NCBI RefSeq assembly: GCF_900172275.1
Contig: NZ_FWFT01000002.1
Span: forward strand, 682,001 to 746,000
DNA length: 64,000 nucleotides
Direction of reading: 5' to 3'
DNA from: Pseudooctadecabacter jejudonensis
GTDB lineage: Bacteria > Pseudomonadota > Alphaproteobacteria > Rhodobacterales > Rhodobacteraceae
The notes under the pieces were generated by a model. The model saw only the letters and a list, made by a program, of their open reading frames with translations. It had not been told where the DNA came from and ran no database searches. Shown here piece after piece: positions 36,565 to 46,079 of this stretch (position 1 is its first letter; each line of letters starts with the position of its first letter). Position numbers and translations under genes: made by a program.

Positions 36565-38076
36565 TTATTGAAGCCGTTGACCGTTGGCCAGAACGTGACC
36601 TTGCTCGTTCACTTCGATCACAGTTTCAAGCATGTCATCTCCCACAGGGGTGGCAAACATACCCATCATCATGCGCGGCATCATTAGCTCCTCGGCGGGG
36701 ATCACGCCCATTTGGACAAGCGTATCCATCAACTGGTTTGCCCCGTTGATGTTGATTTTCACGGCGCCTTCGGGCCGTGGCACGCCGGGGATTGTTTGGA
36801 AATCGGTCCAGTCCAGGGTCATTGAGCCTTGCGCTGAGGCCTCCGCACCCAAGGCCGCGATGCGCAGGTTTTCGATCGTCACCTGATCGACCTCAATCGG
36901 GGGTGGGCCTGCCATCTGACCCAAGGCCGCGAAATCCAGAAGGTCGATGCCCGACGTGCCGGTGCCTGTCAGATCAAACGTGATCTCGGCCGGATCGCGG
37001 GGGAGCAGACCGGCGGGGTCAAACAGGTTCCAGATCGTATCTGCCATTGTGACTCCGTTCAGCGAGGTCGCAACACGGAAGTCCTGTTCTTCGTCGGACG
37101 CATTTAACGGGAGGTCGTAGTTCGCGGAAATTCCGGCCATCGCAAATTCAAGATCACCGGGGAAGATCAGCGGGTCGTTCATCAGGAAGTCAAAGTTTGA
37201 GGCATCGACATCGATTTTGAACCCGTCTTCGCCCAGAGACATCGCAAAGGTCTGTTCGCCTGTGGATGTCTCCTGCCGGTTCAGTGTGTCACCGTTCAGG
37301 CTGGTCAACGACGTTTGGGTTGTGCCCTGTCCCACGCTTTCAATCGCTACATTCAGACCGTCGCGCATCGCTTGGCTCAGGTTCATGACGTTGGATCCAC
37401 CAACGGGCAGGCTTGCCGTGATATTGGTCTGCGTTGGACGCGTGATCTGGGTTGACGTGGACGATACATTGTCGGCGATGAACGTGAAATCGGCGTTGCT
37501 TTCGCCCGTCATCGACTGCGCCACGTAAGAGATCAGGTTGCCTTCGGTGATGCGGCTGTCGTTGGCAAATTCCGCCATTTCGAGGAAGCCGGTCATGTCG
37601 AAGTTTTCGGGACCATTGCCATCGACTGTCAGGTTGGTGACCTCAACCCGCAGGGTCTCACCGCGTGTTTCATAGGCGATGTCGCCTCGCTCGCCGGTGG
37701 CTGTCGCGGTATAGCTGTCGTGGGTGAGAACCATCGTCGCCGTAAATGAGCCTTCGCCGGCGGCACCGCCGGAAATCGTGAAATTCATGGGCGACGGATA
37801 GGAAATGGTGACGGACCCGTCGGCATTGTCCGTCATAGAGATCGCATCAGCGGTCAGCTGCATGCTTCCCGCGCCCTGTGGCAGAATGAAGTTCAATTCC
37901 GGCGCGACGGACCCATCTGACAGATCACCACTCAGCGTGCCGCCCGCGGCGCTGATCAGGGCTTGCTGGTTGGCCCAGACATCCGCTGCGGTCACGTCGG
38001 CCAAGGCGGGGCTTGCGAGAACGGTGCCCAGTGCTGTGCCAAGGGCAAACAAGGATGTGGATAATGTACGGTTCAT
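36565..38076 (-). CDS. DUF2125 family exported protein (copy A)
   Basis: A 503-residue exported protein with a signal peptide (about 1-25, ending SPALA). The rest alternates beta-strands in the manner of a long repeat-rich beta structure, with no catalytic motif that I recognise. The last about 40 residues are nearly identical to those of the adjacent copy (MPRMM, GMFATPVGDDML, VNEQGHVLANGQRL). The family is common in Rhodobacterales and lipid-transfer-like or periplasmic roles have been guessed. The start is ATG 38076, with AGGAG about 7 bases upstream. It follows the second copy by 67 bases. Confidence 0.8.
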   Translation of the reverse strand: MNRTLSTSLFALGTALGTVLASPALADVTAADVWANQQALISAAGGTLSGDLSDGSVAPELNFILPQGAGSMQLTADAISMTDNADGSVTISYPSPMNFTISGGAAGEGSFTATMVLTHDSYTATATGERGDIAYETRGETLRVEVTNLTVDGNGPENFDMTGFLEMAEFANDSRITEGNLISYVAQSMTGESNADFTFIADNVSSTSTQITRPTQTNITASLPVGGSNVMNLSQAMRDGLNVAIESVGQGTTQTSLTSLNGDTLNRQETSTGEQTFAMSLGEDGFKIDVDASNFDFLMNDPLIFPGDLEFAMAGISANYDLPLNASDEEQDFRVATSLNGVTMADTIWNLFDPAGLLPRDPAEITFDLTGTGTSGIDLLDFAALGQMAGPPPIEVDQVTIENLRIAALGAEASAQGSMTLDWTDFQTIPGVPRPEGAVKININGANQLMDTLVQMGVIPAEELMMPRMMMGMFATPVGDDMLETVIEVNEQGHVLANGQRLQ

Positions 38077-38143
38077 AAAACGTCTCCTGATGACTTGATC
38101 GGCCCGCCGAAGCGGGCCGTTTAAAATACATTTGAGGCAGAGG

Positions 38144-39667
38144 TTAACGCAGTCGCTGGCCATTGGCGAGGACATGACCTTGGGCATTTACGCCAATCGT
38201 CGACGTCAGCATATCATCGCCGACGGGGGTGGCGAACATGCCCAACATCATCCGTGGCATCATTGCCTGATCCTGCGGGATCAGACCCATGGTGATCAGG
38301 TTGTCGATCAGGCCATTGATGCCATTGATGGTGAAGTTGGCTTCCCCTTGCGGGCGCGGAAAGCCTGGGAATGTGGTCAAATCACTGTTGTCGAAGGTGA
38401 AGGCTCCGTCGCCCGTGATTTCAGCCCCGCCGCCGCGCAGCGTCAGGTCTGTGATGTTGATGGAATTCAATTCGCCGGGCACGTCGGTCATCATCATGGC
38501 GTCCTGCTGGGCGGGGTCCAACAGATCAAAGAAGGGTGTGACCTTCGCATCGAGGGTCAAGGCAATGGTCACAGGATCACGCGGCAAAACGGAGGCCGGA
38601 TCGGCCAGGTTCCAGATCGTATCGCTGACCGCCAGATCGGTAAAGTTGAACGCCATGCGCGCATCGCGGGCGTCCCCCTCGCCTTGGCTGAGCGGGATTT
38701 GAAAGTCGAACCCGTATTCGCGCAACGACGCCTCAATCGGGAAGGGGAGTTCCTGAGGCAGCGACATGCTGATCGAAATGCCATCAGCACCGCCGGCATA
38801 GGACATCGCGTCATAGCCGAACGCAAAGCCCATTTCGCCGCCCTCAACGCCTGCATTCATAATGGCACCTTCGCCATCGGCCACAAAATCAAGGTCGTAG
38901 TTCACCGCGCCAAAGGTGTATCCCCCCTCGATGGCCAATCCTTCATCAAAGGGGGGCACATCGGCGTCCATGTCCATATCGAGGGGCATGGCGATGGTGG
39001 CCGCCATCGCCAGATCCGCCATTGAGGCGACACCCTTGAACCGGTTCGCGCCACCAGCTTCGGAGATATTGGCATTCAGATTCAGGCCCCCGAGGCTGAA
39101 TTCGTAATTTACCGTCGTCAGATCATCGGTCACGACGGCATAATTGCCCGCCATGTCAGACATCACCAGTTCCGCGACCTCCAGCTGCACCTCTTCGGCG
39201 GCCGCGCCTTCGATCGTATCGAGGGTAAAGGAATAGGTGTCGGCGGACAGATCGTACACCATCGTATCGGGGTCACCGGAAACGATGATTTCCATGCCGT
39301 CTTGCGCGACAGTGACGTTCAGGATGGTCGGTTGAGTTGATGGGGCCTCAGTCACGCTGATGGTCAACGGATAACTGGACGCCATGGTCATGCTCACCGT
39401 GCCGTCACCCTGTTCTGTCAGGATCAGGTCACCCACGTCGGCCACAATGCTGGCCTCGTCATCGGTCATTTCAATGCGCACATCCGACACGGTCAGTGTG
39501 TCGCCCGTCTGGGTCACGTCCCCGGTGGTGAACCCCTCACCGTAGATCCCCATCTGGGCGCTCCAATTGTCCCAGACCTGCTGGGCTGTCACATCGGCGG
39601 AGGCGGTCGTGCTGCACACGATGGCGGCGAGGATGGGGGTACATGTCAGGACGGAGAAACGGCGCAT
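38144..39667 (-). CDS. DUF2125 family exported protein (copy B)
   Basis: A 507-residue paralogue of the preceding gene, same size, with a signal peptide (about 1-24, ending TTASA) followed by DVTAQQVWDNW; copy A has the parallel DVTAADVWANQ. Shared blocks across the length (TIWNLADPASVLPRDPVTI versus IWNLFDPAGLLPRDPAEI, and the conserved C-terminal tail) show a tandem duplication. No enzyme motif is visible. AAGGAAGTTCT lies before the ATG. The SDR gene at 39796 is divergent. Function unknown. Confidence 0.8.
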   Translation of the reverse strand: MRRFSVLTCTPILAAIVCSTTASADVTAQQVWDNWSAQMGIYGEGFTTGDVTQTGDTLTVSDVRIEMTDDEASIVADVGDLILTEQGDGTVSMTMASSYPLTISVTEAPSTQPTILNVTVAQDGMEIIVSGDPDTMVYDLSADTYSFTLDTIEGAAAEEVQLEVAELVMSDMAGNYAVVTDDLTTVNYEFSLGGLNLNANISEAGGANRFKGVASMADLAMAATIAMPLDMDMDADVPPFDEGLAIEGGYTFGAVNYDLDFVADGEGAIMNAGVEGGEMGFAFGYDAMSYAGGADGISISMSLPQELPFPIEASLREYGFDFQIPLSQGEGDARDARMAFNFTDLAVSDTIWNLADPASVLPRDPVTIALTLDAKVTPFFDLLDPAQQDAMMMTDVPGELNSINITDLTLRGGGAEITGDGAFTFDNSDLTTFPGFPRPQGEANFTINGINGLIDNLITMGLIPQDQAMMPRMMLGMFATPVGDDMLTSTIGVNAQGHVLANGQRLR

Positions 39668-39795
39668 AGAACTTCCTTACAGGTTTTTAATGGGCAGAGC
39701 TTTTCAAGTCGCGCCTCAAGGGTCAAGGTCAGGAAAACGTGAAACTGCGCCAGACTTCGGGCGCATTTGTGCAGAATTTCAGGAAGGATTTGCGC

Positions 39796-40545
39796 ATGGA
39801 TATGACGGGAAAGGTTGTTTTGATCACTGGGGCCAGCCGCGGGATTGGGGCCGCAACCGCGCAGGCCTTTGCGCAGGCGAGCGCCAAAGTGGCCTTGGTC
39901 GCGCGATCGTCGGATGCGATTTCTGAACTGGCGGCAGACATTGGCAGCGCGGCCATCGCCATTCCATGTGACGTGTCCGATTATGCCGCAGTGGTGGCAG
40001 CGATCCAGACAACCGAAGACACCTTTGGCCCACTGGATGTGGTCATCGGCAACGCGGGCCTCCTTGATCCAATCAACCATCTGGCAGAGGCCGACCCAGA
40101 GGCTTGGGGCACAACCATCGACGTGAACCTCAAGGGCGTGTTCAACGGCATGCGCGCGGCAATGCCCGGCATGATTGAACGAGGTGCCGGCACAATCATC
40201 ACCGTCTCCTCCGGCGCGGCCCATGGCCCGGTTGAGGCGTGGTCGTCCTACTGCGCATCCAAAGCGGGGGCCTATATGTTGACACGGTGCGCCGACAAAG
40301 AGGCCCGCGACAAGGGTTTGCGCATCATGGGCCTGTCCCCCGGAACCGTCGCTACGGACATGCAGCGTGATATCAAGGCGTCGGGCATCAACCCCGTCAG
40401 CCAGCTTGAGTGGTCCGATCATATTCCGCCCGAATGGCCCGCCCGCGCATTGCTGTGGATGTGCACGTCTGAGGCAGACGCCCATCTGGGCGACGACGTG
40501 TCTTTGCGCGACGAAGACATCCGCAGGCAGGTTGGCCTGATATGA
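39796..40545 (+). CDS. Short-chain dehydrogenase/reductase
   Basis: A 249-residue NAD(P)-dependent oxidoreductase. TGASRGIG is the cofactor loop, NAGLL the NAG motif, the Ser of TVSSGA and SYCASK (YxxxK) form the catalytic site. Its stop overlaps the start of an enoyl-CoA hydratase-like gene (ATGA), so the two may act in sequence on an acyl-CoA or hydroxy acid. The start is ATG 39796, with AAGGA about 8 bases upstream. The substrate is not predictable. Confidence 0.9.
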   Translation: MDMTGKVVLITGASRGIGAATAQAFAQASAKVALVARSSDAISELAADIGSAAIAIPCDVSDYAAVVAAIQTTEDTFGPLDVVIGNAGLLDPINHLAEADPEAWGTTIDVNLKGVFNGMRAAMPGMIERGAGTIITVSSGAAHGPVEAWSSYCASKAGAYMLTRCADKEARDKGLRIMGLSPGTVATDMQRDIKASGINPVSQLEWSDHIPPEWPARALLWMCTSEADAHLGDDVSLRDEDIRRQVGLI

Positions 40546-41150
40546 TCGACGTCACTGACGGCGGCAACCAATGCACCCTGCGCATCAATCGCCCCGATAA
40601 GGCAGGCGCCCTGACTGAGGCGATGTTGGCTAAAATGGCGGATGCGGTCGAACAAAGCGACGCGCGCGTGCTGGTGTTGACGGGCACAGGTCCGGTGTTC
40701 AGTGCAGGTGCGGATTTGGACGATGTGCACGGTGGCACTCTGGCCACGTCGCCAGAATGGGAAAGGTTGTCAGGTGCCGTGGCCGCGTTTCGCGGGTTGA
40801 GCATTGCGTCGCTGAACGGGACATGCGCAGGCGGGGCGTTAGGCATGATGCTGGCGTGTGATTTGCGCATTGCGGTGCTAGCAGCGAAATTTTTCTATCC
40901 GGTCATCAAGGTCGGCGTTTTGCCACAACCGTCCGATCCCGCGCGGATGCGGGCGCTTGTCGGGCCATCCGTCACCAAACGCATGTTGCTGGCCGCCGCG
41001 AAACTCGATGCGGCGGAGGCGCTGTCGGTCGGTTTGATTGACCAGATCAGCCATGGCGACTTGGCGCAGGACACGAACACACTTGTCAAACATGCCCTAA
41101 CGGCCGATCCGGGACAGGTTGCAGGCATCAAGGCGTTGATTGGGCCCTGA
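40542..41150 (+). CDS. Short enoyl-CoA hydratase/isomerase family protein
   Basis: A 202-residue crotonase-fold protein, about 60 residues shorter than usual for the family; the C-terminal helices used for trimer contact are reduced. FSAGADLDDVHGG is the first oxyanion segment and NGTCAGGALGMMLACDLRI the second. The catalytic acid normally found in the next segment is replaced by FFYPVIKVGVLPQPSD, which lacks an obvious Glu. Translationally coupled to the SDR gene. It may be a divergent or non-hydratase member. Confidence 0.8.
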   Translation: MIDVTDGGNQCTLRINRPDKAGALTEAMLAKMADAVEQSDARVLVLTGTGPVFSAGADLDDVHGGTLATSPEWERLSGAVAAFRGLSIASLNGTCAGGALGMMLACDLRIAVLAAKFFYPVIKVGVLPQPSDPARMRALVGPSVTKRMLLAAAKLDAAEALSVGLIDQISHGDLAQDTNTLVKHALTADPGQVAGIKALIGP

Positions 41151-41186
41151 CGACAGGCTAACAGGCAAAAAACATCGGGGGTTTGC

Positions 41187-42497
41187 GTGGAAAACATTCT
41201 GGAGACCGCACAGGGCTATGCGACGTCCGCCTTTGACGTTGCCTTCGCGTGGCTGATTAATCCCGCGAATTGGAGCCAGTTTGCCCTGTTGGTCGTGGCC
41301 TATCTGGCGGCTGTCTATATCACGCGCAAAATCAGCCCTCGGCTGGTGGCGGCCCTGACGCCCGCGACGGACAGTCAGACGGTTCTGTCAAAGGTCCGCC
41401 GGTTTGTTCTCATTTTCCTGCCGCTGTTGATGCCGCTTTTGGCGTTTGGGCTGACCGCCATTGGTGAACAGGTCACGCGATCGATCTTCGGCTCGGGTGA
41501 GGTGATCGCCTTTGGCAAACGGGTGTTCCTGTTCCTTGCGGTGCGGGCGTTCGTCCGTGACATGCTGACGGATCCGATGCTGAAGGCGCTGGGCAAGATG
41601 GTGCTCATCCCGTTGGCGGCCATCTATGCGCTGGGCTTTCTGGACCCAGTGCTTGCGTGGATGGAGACGACGATCATCCCGCTGGGGAATATGTCGTTTT
41701 CGCTGTTGGGACTGTTGCGGTTTCTGGTCGTAGCATCGGTTATGTTCTGGCTGGGCCGGTGGTCGAACGACCAGTCCAACGCGCTGATCGACAAGCAGGA
41801 AATGCGTCCCGCCACACGCCAGTTGGCGGCCAAAGCAGCAGAGATCGCGATTTTCGGCGCGGCCTTTCTGATTGCCATGAATATTGCGGGCATACCGCTG
41901 ACGTCCTTGGCGGTGCTGACCGGTGCTTTGGGTGTTGGTATCGGTTTCGGCTTACAGAAAATCGCATCCAACTTTGTGTCCGGCGTGATCTTGCTCCTTG
42001 AGGGGCAGGCGACTGTTGGCGATTACGTCGAACTCGACGGAGGTGAGGCAGGGACGATTGTCAGAATGACCGCCCGCGCCGCGATCCTTGAGACATATGA
42101 CGGCAAATGGATCGTCGTGCCCAACGAAGATTTCATTGTCACGCGCGTTGTGAATTATTCGGATTCTGGGTCTGCGAACCGCTATAGCGTGGACTTTTCC
42201 GTCAGCTATGACACGGACATCAACCGCATCCCGGACATTGTGGGGCCCGCTGTGGCAGCACTGGATTTTGTGTTGGATCAACCCGAAAATCCCGATGTTG
42301 AGCTGGACGGGTTCGGCGACAGTGGCGTTGATTTCGTGGTGGAATTCTGGGTCAACGGGATCGATGACGGCAAAAACAAATACCGCAGCCATGTTCGCTT
42401 TGCCGTTTGGAACGCCTTGAAAGACGCAGGCATCGAAATTCCGTTCCCGCAACGTGTGGTCGAAATTAAGGGCAGTCTGCCCCAGCAACCTGCGTGA
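41187..42497 (+). CDS. MscS family mechanosensitive ion channel
   Basis: A 436-residue inner-membrane protein that opens under membrane tension to release solutes during osmotic downshock. About five hydrophobic helices occupy residues 20-265. The pore helix and beta-domain begin at LTGALGVGIGFGLQKIASNFVSGVILL, the MscS signature, and the cytoplasmic domain includes VELDGGEAGTIVRMTARAAILETYDGKWIVVPN. The start is GTG 41187, with GGGGG 5-9 bases upstream. Its stop overlaps the start of the flavoprotein gene (GTGA). Confidence 0.92.
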   Translation: MENILETAQGYATSAFDVAFAWLINPANWSQFALLVVAYLAAVYITRKISPRLVAALTPATDSQTVLSKVRRFVLIFLPLLMPLLAFGLTAIGEQVTRSIFGSGEVIAFGKRVFLFLAVRAFVRDMLTDPMLKALGKMVLIPLAAIYALGFLDPVLAWMETTIIPLGNMSFSLLGLLRFLVVASVMFWLGRWSNDQSNALIDKQEMRPATRQLAAKAAEIAIFGAAFLIAMNIAGIPLTSLAVLTGALGVGIGFGLQKIASNFVSGVILLLEGQATVGDYVELDGGEAGTIVRMTARAAILETYDGKWIVVPNEDFIVTRVVNYSDSGSANRYSVDFSVSYDTDINRIPDIVGPAVAALDFVLDQPENPDVELDGFGDSGVDFVVEFWVNGIDDGKNKYRSHVRFAVWNALKDAGIEIPFPQRVVEIKGSLPQQPA

Positions 42498-43651
42498 CAG
42501 ACGCGTTGATCATTGGGGGCGGTCCCGCAGGCCTTATGGCGGCTGACGTCATTTCTGCGGCGGGCTATGACGTTGTCGTGGCCGACCAGATGCCGACGGT
42601 CGGACGCAAGTTTTTGATGGCAGGCAAATCGGGGCTGAACCTGACCAAAGCTGAACCGAAGACGCAGTTTCATCAGGCCTATGGTGCTGCAAAAGACGCC
42701 CTGTCGCCCGCCTTGTCCGCGTTTGGCCCTGATCAGGTCTGCGACTGGGCCGAGGGGTTGGGCCAGACGGTATTTACGGGCACCACCAAACGTGTCTTTC
42801 CGACTGTGATGAAGGCCTCTCCGCTTTTGCGGGCGTGGCTGGCACGGTTGAATGCGCAAGGCGTTCAGATCAAAACACGTTGGCGCTGGACGGGGTGGGA
42901 CGACGGGGCCTGCTTTGATACCCCAGACGGCCCCGCGACGATCAAAGCGACGACAACCGTGTTGGCGCTGGGGGGGGGCAGCTGGGCGCGGCTGGGCTCG
43001 GACGGGGCGTGGGCGCAGACGCTGCCCGATGCCACAAACCCATTCAAACCTGCCAATATGGGGTTTGAGGTCACGTGGTCGCCACACATGGCCCCGCATT
43101 TTGGTGCCGCCGTCAAAGGGTGCGCTTTGTCCGCGGGCGATATGGTCAGTCGGGGTGAATTTGTCGTCTCTGCCAAGGGGATCGAAGGCGGCGGAGTTTA
43201 TGCGGTCTCCGCTGCGGTGCGCGATGGGGCACGCCTCATTGTGGACCTGTTGCCGGATATGTCGCTGGACGAGGTCCGCGCGCGGATGTCATCGGGCAAA
43301 GCCAAGCAATCCACCGCGAATATGCTGCGCAAGACGCTGAAACTCGACCCCGTGAAACGCGCGCTGTTCAATGAATTTGGGCGCAATGCGCAAGATATGG
43401 CGGCCACCCTCAAAGGGTTGGCGTTTCCCTATTTGTCGCCGCGTCCAATGGATGAGGCGATCTCAACCGCGGGAGGGGTGCGGTTTGATGTTCTGACACC
43501 AGACCTCGAACTCATGTCAAATCGAGGCGTGTTCTGCGCGGGCGAGATGCTGGACTGGGAGGCGCCGACGGGCGGCTATCTGATCACCGGCTGTCTGGCG
43601 ACAGGGCGTCACGCAGGGCTCGCGGCGGTGCGTCGCCTTCAGATCTCGTAG
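42494..43651 (+). CDS. HI0933/BaiN-type NAD(P)/FAD-dependent oxidoreductase
   Basis: A 385-residue flavoprotein. IIGGGPAGLMAA is the FAD-binding loop and VGRKFLMAGKSGLNLT the family's GRKxLxSGxGRCNxT-like motif; ALGGGSWARLGSDG follows, and the C terminus has CAGEMLDWEAPTGGYLITGCLATGRHAG, typical of the group. It probably acts as a reductase on an unsaturated or quinone-type substrate, but none is established for this subgroup. The start is GTG 42494, coupled to the MscS gene. It converges on the UDP-glucuronate epimerase gene, with 13 bases of overlap. Confidence 0.88.
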   Translation: MTDALIIGGGPAGLMAADVISAAGYDVVVADQMPTVGRKFLMAGKSGLNLTKAEPKTQFHQAYGAAKDALSPALSAFGPDQVCDWAEGLGQTVFTGTTKRVFPTVMKASPLLRAWLARLNAQGVQIKTRWRWTGWDDGACFDTPDGPATIKATTTVLALGGGSWARLGSDGAWAQTLPDATNPFKPANMGFEVTWSPHMAPHFGAAVKGCALSAGDMVSRGEFVVSAKGIEGGGVYAVSAAVRDGARLIVDLLPDMSLDEVRARMSSGKAKQSTANMLRKTLKLDPVKRALFNEFGRNAQDMAATLKGLAFPYLSPRPMDEAISTAGGVRFDVLTPDLELMSNRGVFCAGEMLDWEAPTGGYLITGCLATGRHAGLAAVRRLQIS

Positions 43652-44643
43652 TAGTCGCGGTACCAATTGACAAAGGCCTTCACGCCCGTCTCAACATCCG
43701 TCTTGGGTGTATATCCGGTGAGGGATCTGAGCAGTGTGCCGTCAGCCCAGGTGGCCGGCACATCGCCGGGTTGCATGTCCATGAAATTCTTGGTCGCGGT
43801 TTGGCCCAATGCCTTTTCGATCGCTTCGATGAACGCCATGAGCTGCACCGGCTCACCGTTGCCGATGTTGACGATGCGGTGGGGGGCGACGGGGGACAGG
43901 CTGTCGCCCTCGGGGATGTCATCCAACCGCCGGGGCACCGCGTCCAGAAGCAGATGAATGCCGTGCACAAGGTCTTCGACATAGGTGAAATCGCGGGACA
44001 TGTCGCCGTGGTTGTAAACGTCGATGGCGTCCCCGTTCAGCACCGCCTTGGTGAACTTGAACAGCGCCATATCGGGCCGTCCCCAGGGGCCATAGACCGT
44101 AAAGAACCGAAACATGGTCGTGGGAATATCGTACAGGTGGGCATAGCTGTGTGCCATGACCTCATTCGCCTTTTTGGTGGCCGCATAGAATGACATCTGC
44201 GTGTCGGCCTTGTCGGTCTCGGTGTAGGGCATCCGCGTGTTCGCGCCATAGGCCGAGGAGGTCGAGGCGAGCAGCAGGTGTTTGACCGGTGTGGCGCGCA
44301 CAGCCTCAAGCAAATTGAAGGTGCCGATGATATTTGCATCCACATAAGATCGCGGTTCTTCGATGGAATAGCGCACGCCCGCTTGGCCCGCCAAGTGGAT
44401 GACGTAATCGGGGCGTTCCTGCGCCACCAGATCGTGCAGCACCCCATCGGCTTCAAGCCGCTCATTTACCGCCCGAAACCCCTGCGATTGCAGCAAATCC
44501 GCCTGCCTGCGTTCTTTCAGGCGCACATCGTAATAGTCCGTCATGGCGTCAAACCCGACGACATCAAACCCCTGCGCAAGCAGCAGCTTTGACAGGTGAT
44601 AACCGATAAATCCGGCAGAACCGGTGATCAGGGCCTTGGGCAT
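43639..44643 (-). CDS. UDP-glucuronate 4-epimerase (NAD-dependent)
   Basis: A 334-residue SDR enzyme converting UDP-glucuronate to UDP-galacturonate. GSAGFIGYH is the NAD loop, LLASTSSAYGANTRMPY the active-site Ser/Thr region, and FYAATKKANE the YxxxK dyad. The RFFTVYGPWGRPDMALFKF segment is typical of GAE/LpsL-type enzymes. It follows ugd by 9 bases, which supplies its substrate. Together they would provide acidic sugars for the exopolysaccharide cluster. Confidence 0.92.
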   Translation of the reverse strand: MPKALITGSAGFIGYHLSKLLLAQGFDVVGFDAMTDYYDVRLKERRQADLLQSQGFRAVNERLEADGVLHDLVAQERPDYVIHLAGQAGVRYSIEEPRSYVDANIIGTFNLLEAVRATPVKHLLLASTSSAYGANTRMPYTETDKADTQMSFYAATKKANEVMAHSYAHLYDIPTTMFRFFTVYGPWGRPDMALFKFTKAVLNGDAIDVYNHGDMSRDFTYVEDLVHGIHLLLDAVPRRLDDIPEGDSLSPVAPHRIVNIGNGEPVQLMAFIEAIEKALGQTATKNFMDMQPGDVPATWADGTLLRSLTGYTPKTDVETGVKAFVNWYRDYYEI

Positions 44644-44652
44644 TGGGGTGTC

Positions 44653-45981
44653 CTATTCACAGCTTGGATCAAGCGGTGTCCGCCCGATGGAGACATAGGC
44701 CGCAAATCCTGCGCGTTTGGCATCCTTGATCGAATAAATGTTGCGCAGATCGGCCATGTGCGGCGTGGCCATGTGTTTGGCGATGCGTTTCAGATCAAGA
44801 CCGCGGAATTCGTTCCATTCGGTCAGGATCACCAGAAGATCGGCGTTGCGTGCAGCCTTATACGGGTCGTCCATCCATTTGACGCCAGGCAACAGCGCCT
44901 CGCCCTCGTGCATGCCCTGCGGATCAACCGTGCGCACCTTTGCGCCACCGCCGACCATGGCCGGAACAATCGTCAAAGCGGGCGCATCGCGCATGTCGTC
45001 CGTGTTGGGTTTGAACGTCACGCCCAACACGGCAATTGTCTTGCCGTTGAAACTGCCGCCACACAGATCAAGCAACTTGTCGATCATGCGGCGTTTGACC
45101 TCTTCGTTAACCTTGATGACGGTTTCGGTGATCTGCATCGGCACAGCATGTTCCTGACCGATACGGGCCAAGGCCTTAGTGTCTTTGGGAAAACAGGATC
45201 CACCATAGCCGGGCCCTGCGTGCAGGAATTTGTTGCCGATGCGTCCGTCCAGCCCCATGCCCTTGCTGACCTGTTTGATGTCCGCGCCAGTGCGTTCGCA
45301 CAGGGCCGCGATTTCATTGATGAACGTGATCTTGGTCGCCAGAAAGGCGTTTGCGGCGTATTTGATCATCTCGGCGCTTTCCAGATCGGTGGTCACAATG
45401 GGAAAGTCCCGCAGGAACAGCGGGCGATACACATCCGCCATGACTTGGCCCGCACGGTCCGTTTGTACGCCGACAACCACGCGATCCGGGCGCATGAAAT
45501 CATCGATCGCCGCCCCTTCGCGCAAAAATTCAGGGTTTGAGGCGACGTCAAAGTCCAGTTCAGGATTGGCCTTGTGAACCGTCTGTTTGACCTTGCGATT
45601 GGTCCCCACTGGGACTGTCGATTTGGTGACGATGACGGTGTAGTCTTTGGCCGCATGTGCGATTTCTTCGGCCACGGCCATGACAAACGTCAGGTCGGCG
45701 TGGCCATCGCCACGGCGGGTTGGCGTGCCTACGGCGATGAACACGGCTTCGGCCCCGTCGATGGCAGACGGCAGATCCATCGTAAAGGTCAAACGGCCGG
45801 CCTCGACATTCTTGGCCATAAGGTCTTCAAGGCCCGGCTCATAGATGGGGACCTGTCCGGCCTCCAACATCTCAATCTTTGCGGGATCCTTGTCGACGCA
45901 GACGACATCATGGCCAAAGTCCGAAAAGCATACGCCTGACACAAGGCCCACGTAGCCGGTTCCGATCACTGCAATTTTCAT
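44653..45981 (-). CDS. ugd: UDP-glucose 6-dehydrogenase
   Basis: Oxidises UDP-glucose to UDP-glucuronate in two NAD-dependent steps. The 442-residue protein has GTGYVGLVSG for NAD, FIAVGTPTRRGDG, and the catalytic Cys in GYGGSCFPKDT; the C-terminal GVTFKPNTDDMRDAP segment binds the sugar nucleotide. GAGG lies before the ATG. It is immediately upstream of the UDP-glucuronate 4-epimerase on the same strand. Confidence 0.95.
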   Translation of the reverse strand: MKIAVIGTGYVGLVSGVCFSDFGHDVVCVDKDPAKIEMLEAGQVPIYEPGLEDLMAKNVEAGRLTFTMDLPSAIDGAEAVFIAVGTPTRRGDGHADLTFVMAVAEEIAHAAKDYTVIVTKSTVPVGTNRKVKQTVHKANPELDFDVASNPEFLREGAAIDDFMRPDRVVVGVQTDRAGQVMADVYRPLFLRDFPIVTTDLESAEMIKYAANAFLATKITFINEIAALCERTGADIKQVSKGMGLDGRIGNKFLHAGPGYGGSCFPKDTKALARIGQEHAVPMQITETVIKVNEEVKRRMIDKLLDLCGGSFNGKTIAVLGVTFKPNTDDMRDAPALTIVPAMVGGGAKVRTVDPQGMHEGEALLPGVKWMDDPYKAARNADLLVILTEWNEFRGLDLKRIAKHMATPHMADLRNIYSIKDAKRAGFAAYVSIGRTPLDPSCE

Positions 45982-46079
45982 GGCGCTGCCTCACTTATTT
46001 TGAAGTGTCATAGCGCGTTGCGGCGCTGGCGGGCCAGACTAAAATCTGCCTGTCTGTGTCCAGACATGTGCCTGTTGTC

